Positions 1-5,220 of a DNA stretch of 7,242 nt are shown piece by piece. The DNA is taken from contig JACQUI010000068.1 of the NCBI GenBank assembly GCA_016210395.1, forward strand, positions 1 to 7,242, given 5' to 3'. Each line of letters opens with the position of its first letter. Within the stretch, counting starts at the first letter, position 1. The notes under the pieces are model-generated. The model did not search any database. It was not told where the DNA came from and worked only from the letters and a program-made list of their open reading frames with translations. This stretch comes from Chloroflexota bacterium. Lineage in GTDB: Bacteria > Chloroflexota > Dehalococcoidia > Lucifugimonadales > JACPCL1. The position numbers and the translations under genes were made by a program.

Positions 1-1
1 G

Positions 2-232
2 GATGGGACCGTGCACCGCGACTTCCTGTATTTCAGCCATGAAAGCAATCGCGGCCTGCGCGTCGGCAACTGGATGCTCGTCTCCGCCACCGAAGACGGC
101 GATGCCTGGGAGCTCTATGACCTGAGCACCGACCGGGCCGAGATGCACAACCTGGCCGCCAGGCATCCCGAGCACGTTAGGGCCATGGCAGAGCAATGGC
201 AATGCTTGCACGAGGAGTTTTTGGGGCGGTGA
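2..232 (+). CDS. Sulfatase, C-terminal fragment (5' end outside window)
   Basis: This is the last 76 codons of a gene that enters from the left edge. The frame is open from base 2 and stops at TGA 230-232, so the GTG at 11 is an internal Val codon, not a start. The residues match the C-terminal end of arylsulfatase/choline-sulfatase-type enzymes: a 'LYFSHESNRGLRVGNWMLV' strand pair (family pattern roughly LYWEHEGNRAVRxGxWKLV), then 'WELYDLSTDRAEMHNLA' and an 'HPEHV' helix, which are the usual closing elements. These enzymes hydrolyse sulfate esters using a formylglycine made from a Cys or Ser in a CxPxR motif. That motif lies upstream and cannot be checked. The family's usual Lys in 'WKLV' is Met here, a mild divergence. 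The gene converges on the TPR lipoprotein gene, with 50 bases between their stops. The family call is firm; substrate and subfamily are unknown. Confidence 0.85.
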   Translation, partial: DGTVHRDFLYFSHESNRGLRVGNWMLVSATEDGDAWELYDLSTDRAEMHNLAARHPEHVRAMAEQWQCLHEEFLGR

Positions 233-282
233 GGGGCAGCAGCGCCCTTACTAAGAGGGGAAAAGTGGGGTCCTCCGCGAGT

Positions 283-795
283 TCATAACTGCTCCGGGTC
301 TAACTTCTCTGTCAGTCCGGCCCGGTGCTCGGCAAGTGCCTCCTGCGCTAGAGATGCGAGTTTGTCCGACGTGCGGGCGATGGCGCTATCGAAGTCGGCG
401 ATCGCCTTGTCGTACTCGCCCAGGTCGCTGTAAGCGATGCCACGGTTGTTGTAGGCTTCCGCATACGTGGCGTCCTGCCGGACCGCCTCGCCATAGTCGC
501 TGATGGCCTCGGCGTAGTTGCCGAGCATCGCCTGCGCCGCGCCGCGATTGTTGTAGGCGCTGGGGAAATCCGGCTGCACACGGACCGCTTCGGAGTATTC
601 GGCAACAGCTCCGCTCCAGTTGCCCTGCCGCGCCAGGCGCACGGCGGCGTTGTAGTGCGTCTCAGCCTTGCTCAGCCCGCAGGCCACGACGGCAGCTATC
701 AGGGCCAAGGCAGCCGGCAATAACGGGAGCATCCTTGCGCCTTTTGCGAAGGAAGGGCCGGTTCTTGAAAAAGTCAGCGAGAACAGCTTGAACAC
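283..795 (-). CDS. Small TPR-repeat lipoprotein
   Basis: A 170-residue protein beginning at a GTG (795). The start is supported by 'TAAGG' 7 bases upstream, which overlaps the TAA stop of the flavin reductase gene. An ATG at codon 22 (732) is the alternative and would give a shorter signal peptide. Residues 22-38 are a hydrophobic segment ending in a lipobox-like 'VVAC' with Cys39 as the candidate lipidated residue, so the mature protein is probably an exported lipoprotein. Residues about 45-146 form three tandem 34-residue tetratricopeptide repeats with the usual spacing (W/Y, G-N/E-Y, A-I/V, A motifs, and two 'AYNNRG' starts). A charged tail follows, ending 'LDPEQL'. TPRs are protein-protein scaffolds and no catalytic residues are seen. 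It follows the flavin reductase by 9 bases and is probably co-transcribed with it. The TPR call is firm; lipidation is inferred; the partner is unknown. Confidence 0.85.
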   Translation of the reverse strand: MFKLFSLTFSRTGPSFAKGARMLPLLPAALALIAAVVACGLSKAETHYNAAVRLARQGNWSGAVAEYSEAVRVQPDFPSAYNNRGAAQAMLGNYAEAISDYGEAVRQDATYAEAYNNRGIAYSDLGEYDKAIADFDSAIARTSDKLASLAQEALAEHRAGLTEKLDPEQL

Positions 796-804
796 AGAGC
801 GGCC

Positions 805-1281
805 TTACCCCGCGTGGCGGAAGCCGGCCGCCTCCATGGTGAGGGGCTTGCCTTCCCCACTGACGCCCACCTCAACGATGTCCGCCAAGATGAGGACCGA
901 GTCGCCTGCATCTGCCTCTCGAACAACCCTACACTCTACGTAGGCCAGGCTATCCGCCAGCAGGGGAGCGCCGGTGACGCCGGTGTTGCACCGGACGCCT
1001 TGAAACTTGTCCGGCCTGTTGGCGAACCTGCGTCCAAGCTGGCCTGCCAGGTCCCTTTGGTCCGCACGGTACACGTTGATGGCAAAGGCCTTCTCCTGGC
1101 GGAGCAACTCAATACTGCGGCTGTTCTTTTCCACGGAGACCGCCAGCAGAGCGGGATCAAAAGAGACCTGGCTAACCCAGTTCACCGTAGCGCCGTGCCC
1201 TTTGTCCCCATCAGCAATTGTAAGCGCGTAGAGGCCGTAGGTAAACATCCGCAACACGGTGCGTTTCGTCTCAGCGTCCAT
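805..1281 (-). CDS. Flavin reductase family protein (FMN-binding split barrel)
   Basis: A 158-residue protein starting at ATG 1281. 'AGGA' lies 8 bases upstream and a promoter-like pair is at 1324-1352, so the longer frame that could begin at 1422 is rejected. Residues 10-70 carry the core of the flavin reductase-like domain: 'MFTYGLYALTIADGD', then 'ATVNWVSQVSFDPALLAVSV', then 'SIELLRQEKAFAINV'. These cover the strands that bind the FMN phosphate and isoalloxazine in this fold. Residues 105-158 contain 'GAPLLADSLAYVECRVV' and a closing 'KPLTMEAAGFRHAG', also typical, and the length matches stand-alone members. Such proteins bind FMN and either pass NAD(P)H electrons to flavin for a partner monooxygenase or act as flavoredoxin-like carriers. 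Sequence alone does not choose between these roles, and no monooxygenase is present in the window. The TPR lipoprotein gene follows directly. The family call is firm; substrate and partner are unknown. Confidence 0.88.
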   Translation of the reverse strand: MDAETKRTVLRMFTYGLYALTIADGDKGHGATVNWVSQVSFDPALLAVSVEKNSRSIELLRQEKAFAINVYRADQRDLAGQLGRRFANRPDKFQGVRCNTGVTGAPLLADSLAYVECRVVREADAGDSVLILADIVEVGVSGEGKPLTMEAAGFRHAG

Positions 1282-1323
1282 GGAGAGCGTCCTAGGAGAG
1301 AGGATAGGGCCAACCGTATCTGG

Positions 1324-1352
1324 ATAATACGCTACCAAGAGAGTCACGTCCA
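1324..1352 (-). promoter_or_regulatory. Putative sigma-70-type promoter of the flavin reductase / TPR unit
   Basis: On the minus strand TGGACG (1352-1347, 4 of 6 matches to TTGACA) is followed after 17 bases by TATTAT (1329-1324, 5 of 6 matches to TATAAT). Transcription would begin near 1317, giving a leader of about 36 bases before the ATG at 1281, with AGGA in the right place. The hexamers lie within the longer open frame that runs up to 1422, which is why I choose the short protein. This is a consensus match read by eye, not a measured start. Confidence 0.45.
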
Positions 1353-2013
1353 CTGCACAGGCTCCGGCCAGAGCACCGGTGAGACTCGTCGCGGCGAAGC
1401 CGAGGAGGACAGAAACTACCAACCGCGCGTCCTACGACGTCTGGACAAGGCTGCCGGAAGTGGTCACACAGTGCGGCGGATAGCCCACGGGGTCTCGCTG
1501 AATCGGTAAGGAGCGCTCGCGAAGAGCTTCTTGGAAAGAACCTAGCCTATCTTGTTCGCAGGGAGAGAGCCACCTCGAAGGTTCTTGCTTTCATCCATGC
1601 TGCTCCACCATCCCCCTCCCCGGATACGAACAGCTTTGAAACGGAGGCGTTTTCGTATTTGAAAACCGGTTCGAGTCCCCTCAGCCTATGGAGTCGGTGC
1701 GACTCATGGTGCTGTTGCACCCTTTCAGGCCGTTTACCGGGTTCCCTCAGCGCAACCCTTGCATGCACCCAGATCCGCCCGCGGGGCCCCGGTCGACAAG
1801 ATTGAGGGCCTTGCGATCAGATGGGCTACTCGAGGCCCATTGGGCAGGCTCCGAGCGCTTCCACTGCCGATACCCACGACGCTTTTTGCCGCTATCTGAA
1901 CGCCTCTCCAGCATACATGCCTTTGGGGTGTCGCTGGGCCTCGTATCGCATGAACTCTTGCTGTTGTTCCACTACTTCATGCCGGCACCTTGCGACCCCC
2001 GAATCGGGTAGCG

Positions 2014-2031
2014 GGTGCGCCATGGCGCACC
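2014..2031. repeat. Perfect 18-bp palindrome
   Basis: GGTGCGCCATGGCGCACC reads identically on both strands with no spacer; the flanking bases G and A do not extend it. A symmetric site of this length is typical of a dimeric regulator's operator or of a recombination or replication-related site. It could also extrude as a short hairpin. No gene starts close enough downstream to assign it as an operator with confidence, so the function is unknown. Confidence 0.6.
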
Positions 2032-2045
2032 AACCGAACGATGCC

Positions 2046-2075
2046 GCAAAGGGCGAAGGGCGCCCTTGTCTTTGC
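2046..2075. repeat. GC-rich imperfect hairpin containing a 12-bp palindrome
   Basis: GCAAAGGGCG (2046-2055) can pair with CGCC(C) at 2061-2065 and, after a small bulge, CTTTGC at 2070-2075. Nested within it is the perfect palindrome AAGGGCGCCCTT (2056-2067). On the minus strand the hairpin starts about 13 bases after the stop of the decayed PKD frame, so it could be that gene's old transcription terminator. There is no T-run on either side, which makes a factor-independent terminator unlikely. Confidence 0.4.
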
Positions 2076-2087
2076 CTCTTGCAGCGT

Positions 2088-2316
2088 TCACTGGGCGGCT
2101 ATTCGGCCGCCGTCATCGTCCACCACAGTGATGGTGACCGTGTAGGCCCCGTTGTCGGCGTAGACGTGGCTGCCCCTTACTGCTCCACCGTTGGCCTGCA
2201 TAAAGCCTTCGGAGGGCCTGGAGCCGTCGCCCAATCTAACGATGGGGGGTGCGCGTCGTCCCCGTTTGCTTGTCTACAACGATGGCGGGGGAGGCTCCGA
2301 CATTCACGGTGGGCCT
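2088..2316 (-). pseudogene. Decayed PKD-domain fragment, C-terminal end of a surface protein
   Basis: Two minus-strand frames together spell one degenerate PKD (polycystic kidney disease-like, Ig-fold) domain. The first runs down from 2316 and begins 'RPTVNVGASPAIVV', the usual PKD opening (compare PTVNAG...). It hits a stop at 2236-2238. The second frame is open from 2273 to TGA 2088-2090 and carries the second half: 'RLGDGSRPSEGF', then 'GSHVYADNGAYTVTITV', then 'VDDDGG'. The GDG and HxYxxxGxYTVTVTVxDDDG motifs are hallmarks of the domain. Joining the halves needs a frameshift near 2239-2273, and about 15 residues of the middle strands appear missing. Before 2316 the same frame soon meets a stop (TGA, 2332-2334) and no start is visible. 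PKD domains are extracellular adhesive or spacer modules, and tandem arrays are common in Chloroflexota secreted proteins. I infer a pseudogene; sequencing error is the alternative. Confidence 0.55.
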
Positions 2317-2368
2317 ACGGCAATGAGCCGCTAGTCACCACGTTTGTGGCCGGCTCCTTGCGGCCCAG

Positions 2369-2786
2369 GAGGCGTTGCCGACGCCTACGCCCGCGCCGAC
2401 TGCAATACCGACGCCCACCCTACGCCTGAGCCTTGGCGACGCCGTCGGCGTCGGCGTCGCCAAGGCTCACCACAGCCACACCCACGCCAACCGCAACGGT
2501 GGCTCCTGAAACTCCGACGGTCGGCTGTTGCTCCATCCACGCCAACCGAGACCTCCACGGCGACACCAGCATCAGCGCTACCCCTTGGGCCAGGGGAATC
2601 GGAGGCGCCTACGCCTGGCGCTACCAGCACCCCGAGCGATGGTGCTACCGGCGCGTCGCCCGGTGGAAACGGATCTTCCCACTGGTCGCTGGTGTCATGG
2701 GCCTCGCGCTGGCTGGAGGCATGGGAGTTGCCTTCGCTCTACGAGGGCTCCCGCGCCCGAGACAAGGCGCCAAAGCGAAGCGGTAG
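2369..2786 (+). pseudogene. Frameshifted Pro/Thr-rich linker with C-terminal membrane anchor
   Basis: The plus strand keeps the amino-acid signature of a Pro/Thr surface-protein tail, but it hops between frames. 'LPTPTPAPTAIPTPT' is at 2375-2419, 'PTPEP' in the next frame at 2419-2433, and 'ATPTPTATVAPETPTV' in the third at about 2475-2522. Then 'PSTPTETSTATPASALP' and a Gly/Ser/Pro stretch ending 'GGNGSS' run at about 2535-2682. Finally a hydrophobic segment 'FPLVAGVMGLALAGG' and a basic tail ending 'RQGAKAKR' close at TAG 2784-2786. A Pro/Thr spacer, a single transmembrane helix and a short Arg/Lys tail is the classic anchor of a cell-surface protein. At least three or four frameshifts are needed to read it as one protein, and no start or ribosome binding site is seen. 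An inverted repeat (2427-2469) sits at one of the frame changes. I read it as a broken gene whose N-terminal part is gone or inverted, possibly the PKD fragment next door. Confidence 0.55.
2427..2469. repeat. 18-bp perfect inverted repeat with 7-base loop
   Basis: TGAGCCTTGGCGACGCCG (2427-2444) is exactly the reverse complement of 2452-2469; the loop is TCGGCGT. The arms include Pro-Thr-type codon units (GACGCC), so the second arm reads as the linker repeat in reverse orientation. This suggests a small local inverted duplication within a repetitive linker rather than a conserved signal. A terminator role is unlikely because no T-run follows on either strand. The cruciform or RNA hairpin would nevertheless be very stable. 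Confidence 0.7.
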
Positions 2787-2875
2787 GAGCCAGAGCGTCG
2801 AACGCAGGGACTTTCCCGCGACTGCAACGCCTCTCATCCCGACGCAAGGACGCCCAAAGGTGAGGCTTGCGCCCC

Positions 2876-2904
2876 TTGCCCTGTGTCCCCCGTCTTGCTA
2901 CCAT
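2876..2904 (+). promoter_or_regulatory. Candidate promoter of the helicase operon
   Basis: TTGCCC (2876-2881, 4 of 6 to TTGACA) and TACCAT (2899-2904, 4 of 6 to TATAAT) are separated by exactly 17 bases. Transcription would start near 2911, leaving a leader of about 27 bases to the ATG at 2938, with a weak AAGGG ribosome binding site at 2924-2928. The hexamer matches are modest, and the spacing and position are the main support. Transcription from farther upstream cannot be excluded. Confidence 0.3.
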
Positions 2905-2937
2905 CCCTCGGAAGGCTTCGGGCAAAGGGCGCACACC

Positions 2938-5217
2938 ATGAATCTCACACAACTGCTGGAGGGCCTGAGCAAGGAGGAATGGGAAGAGCTTGTTGTGCGT
3001 CGCCAGGTCCAGCAGGTCCCCCAGGACAGGCTAAGTCTGACGGACACGCTCTCCCTCAGGCAGTCCCTGGCCAGCGCCTTGTACGAACTTAACGCATTTC
3101 AGCTCCTCCTGCTGCGCTGGCTTGTTGCTCGCCCTGGCTATGAGACGACCTGGAAAGCCTTGCTGGATGATGTCGGCGCAAAGGCGCCGGCTGACTATCT
3201 TAAGCGCCAGGCTCGCGACCTGCGGCTCTGGGGGCTGATAGACTACAGGTGTTCCCCAAATGATGGGTCCATCGGTACCTTCCCTGCGGTTGCCGCGGTC
3301 CTGCCCCGGCGAACGATCCGGTTGCGCGACGCGCTGGTGTCTCTCGGCTCGGAGGACCTGCGTCACATCTGCTCCGCGTTGGGGCATGTCCACCCATCGA
3401 ACCTGAAAGCGACCCGTCTGAATCTGATCGTGGAGTCCTTGCGAGACCCCGCCTTTGTTCAGGCGCTCGTGTCTAGGCTTTCCCCAGAGGCGGGAGATAT
3501 CCTTACGTGGATACGAAGCCGTGGGGACCGGGTATCCGTCACAGAGCTCAAGCAGCAGACCAGCTCGTTGCCCGCGCCGGCGCGACGAGCCTACGGCTCC
3601 GACTTCCTAGGCTATGGTGTGGAGCCGGATGCCCTTCGGGAGCTGAAAAGCACCTGCCTGGTCCTGCCCATGACCACTGGGTATGGAGGGTACTACGACC
3701 TATGGCGCCACGCGACTGACGTCGCCGTTCCGGAAGAGGTCGTGGCGGCGCTCTCTTCCAGTTCCATGTTTGATCAGGAGCCCTTGCTCCCACCGGAGCT
3801 TCTAGCAGCGGAAGGTGCGTCGGGCGATGGGTTTTCTCCAATCTACCTGGTCCGCGACATCAACCATCTGTTGGGGTTCATCGCCTCGGGCGGCTGTGAA
3901 TGGCGACAGGATGGGCAGCCCTACGAGCGCTCCCTGGCTGCCTTCCGCAAGGCCATTGGGGCGTCAGACCGGGAGTACCCGGCCCTCCTCTGGGAGCTTG
4001 CGCAAGCCGGCGATCTGATTGGCCCAGCCCGGGGCGGCCGGAGCTACCGAGTGCTTGCCCCGGAGGACGATTCGCCGGCAGCCCTGCTTGACCGTGTGCT
4101 GGAGGGATGGGTCAATCCTGGGCAGGCCGCCTTGTTCCGTGGAATTTCCCCGCTCACCTCACGTCGCCGTGCCCGTTTCTTCGCTGCGCTGTCTGCCTTG
4201 CCGGCGGACACGTGGCTGCTGAGAGAATCCGTAGAGTCGTGGCTTGCGTTTACATGGCCGTGGCTGTTCCGCCAGGGCCAGACCGACAGCCCTGACCTCA
4301 ATGGCTTGTGGGCCCTCGGATGGAGGTTGGGGATAGCGATGGGGAAGACGCCTGATGACAGGGAGGCGATCAGACTGCCGCGCGCCCTGCAGGTCTTCCT
4401 TTCAGGTGAAGGGAAGGGGGATGAGGCCCTGCTGCCGCCCTGGGAAGACGGCTGGGTCGTCCAGCCGGACCGGACGATTGTTGCACCTCCCAATGCCCGC
4501 GCGTCCACCCTGCTTGAGCTCTGGCAGGTAGCGGCGCTGGAGTCAAACCAGGGGGCAGCGGTCTTTCGCGTCACAGGGGCGTCGGTGGCTGCTCCGATAA
4601 ACCGGGGCATGAAACCCAGGCAAGTCCTCCAATTGCTGCGCAAAGGCTCCAAGACACCCTTGCCTGCCACCGTGGAGCGCCTTGTTGAAGAGCACGGCAG
4701 ACGCTACGGCCAGATCAAGGTTGGGCCGGCGTTAGCCTTCGTGCAAACCGAAGACCCTGCCGTGCTGGAAGAGCTGATGCGGGACCGCAAGCTAAAGGGC
4801 ATCGCCTGGCAGCAGTTGGCGCCCGGGGTAGCCTGCGTGCAGACCCAGGACGCCGCTACATTGCTGGACCTCTTCCGCAAGGCGGGGCATTTGCCCGTCA
4901 TGGTGAAGAGCAAGCAGGCTGCTGGGGGCGCAACGGCTGGGACGGGCAACACGTGGACGGCCCCTCGCGGGTTTGAAGGAATGGACGCGGCCGGCGCGCC
5001 ACCCCTGCTGGCCGCCCTTGTGACAAGAGCCTTGGAAAGCGAACAGCTACTTGCGCTCCGGTGGGCGGATGGGCACGGAACCAATCGGGCCGCCGTTGAA
5101 CCTCTTGAGATCAAGGGCAACCGCCTCTATGCCATTGACCATGACTCTGGTGATGAGCTGTCCCTGGACCTGCGGTCCTTGCGCAGCGCGTCTATTGTAG
5201 AGTCAGAGGAGGAGTAG
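2938..5217 (+). CDS. Helicase-associated protein, XPB_N-type domain, partner of XPB
   Basis: A 759-residue protein. The frame is open back to 2344, but the upstream part is Pro/Thr and Arg-rich debris. ATG 2938 with AAGGG about 9 bases before it gives 'MNLTQLLEGLSKEEW', a natural N-terminus. Residues about 40-105 look like a winged-helix domain. Residues about 408-420 hold the 'RRRARFFAALSALP' motif seen in this family. Residues about 500-655 match the XPB/Ssl2-type helicase N-terminal domain ('DGWVVQPDRTIV', 'VFRVTGASVAAPINRGM', 'TPLPATVERLVEEHGRRYG', 'LEELMRDRKLKGI'). A low-complexity Gly/Ala stretch (660-672) leads to a last segment (about 690-755) resembling a WYL domain. No helicase motifs or Walker A are seen, so it is not an ATPase. 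Large proteins of this type sit beside bacterial XPB, as beside the mycobacterial gene. I infer a helicase cofactor or DNA-binding partner; the biochemical role is not known to me. Confidence 0.85.
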   Translation: MNLTQLLEGLSKEEWEELVVRRQVQQVPQDRLSLTDTLSLRQSLASALYELNAFQLLLLRWLVARPGYETTWKALLDDVGAKAPADYLKRQARDLRLWGLIDYRCSPNDGSIGTFPAVAAVLPRRTIRLRDALVSLGSEDLRHICSALGHVHPSNLKATRLNLIVESLRDPAFVQALVSRLSPEAGDILTWIRSRGDRVSVTELKQQTSSLPAPARRAYGSDFLGYGVEPDALRELKSTCLVLPMTTGYGGYYDLWRHATDVAVPEEVVAALSSSSMFDQEPLLPPELLAAEGASGDGFSPIYLVRDINHLLGFIASGGCEWRQDGQPYERSLAAFRKAIGASDREYPALLWELAQAGDLIGPARGGRSYRVLAPEDDSPAALLDRVLEGWVNPGQAALFRGISPLTSRRRARFFAALSALPADTWLLRESVESWLAFTWPWLFRQGQTDSPDLNGLWALGWRLGIAMGKTPDDREAIRLPRALQVFLSGEGKGDEALLPPWEDGWVVQPDRTIVAPPNARASTLLELWQVAALESNQGAAVFRVTGASVAAPINRGMKPRQVLQLLRKGSKTPLPATVERLVEEHGRRYGQIKVGPALAFVQTEDPAVLEELMRDRKLKGIAWQQLAPGVACVQTQDAATLLDLFRKAGHLPVMVKSKQAAGGATAGTGNTWTAPRGFEGMDAAGAPPLLAALVTRALESEQLLALRWADGHGTNRAAVEPLEIKGNRLYAIDHDSGDELSLDLRSLRSASIVESEEE
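5207..5212 (+). promoter_or_regulatory. Strong ribosome binding site of the XPB gene, inside the upstream gene
   Basis: AGGAGG lies 8 bases before the ATG at 5221, an ideal match. It is formed by the codons for the Glu-rich end ('SEEE') of the helicase-associated protein, whose TAG ends at 5217. The 3-base gap between stop and start implies that ribosomes finishing the first gene can reinitiate on the second, which should keep the two proteins in a fixed ratio. Confidence 0.85.
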
Positions 5218-5220
5218 CCG

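Larger units (their letters stand above)
1353..2087. other. Long non-coding stretch, no intact gene seen
   Basis: About 735 bases with no open frame I can assign to a family on either strand. Candidate frames (for example a 43-codon minus-strand frame at 1892-2023) lack a ribosome binding site or a recognisable motif. It does hold structure. At 1624-1666 there are two overlapping, mutually exclusive short hairpins. A 'GGTTCGAGTCC' at 1668-1678 looks like a tRNA T-loop but has no matching tRNA body. A perfect 18-bp palindrome lies at 2014-2031 and a GC-rich hairpin at 2046-2075. Together with the gene remnants that follow (2088-2786), this region looks like a site of insertion, deletion or gene decay between two conserved gene blocks. 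Confidence 0.5.

Noticed and set aside
234..249. Intrinsic terminator after the sulfatase (GGGC...GCCC followed by TTA)
   Set aside because: The stem is only 4 bp and there is no T-run, so it is too weak to support.
1282..1422. N-terminal extension of the flavin reductase up to 1422, giving 205 residues with a hydrophobic start
   Set aside because: The extension contains the likely promoter hexamers (1324-1352). The ATG at 1281 has AGGA at 8 bases, and family members of this type start about where the short form does.
814..1509. 231-codon plus-strand open frame opposite the flavin reductase
   Set aside because: No recognisable motif. It is the antisense shadow of a well-supported gene in GC-rich DNA.
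1598..1690. A tRNA gene ending around 1690
   Set aside because: Only the T-loop motif is present. The T-stem has mismatches at two of five pairs, and no matching acceptor, D or anticodon arm lies upstream.
1892..2023. 43-codon minus-strand frame starting in the 18-bp palindrome
   Set aside because: It has somewhat protein-like composition but no ribosome binding site, no family resemblance, and a start codon that is just the palindrome's centre.
2344..2937. Extension of the helicase-associated protein upstream to 2344 (957 residues)
   Set aside because: The extra 198 codons are Pro/Thr and poly-Arg debris, in frame only by chance. Part of them is the linker of the broken anchor gene, and a natural start exists at 2938.
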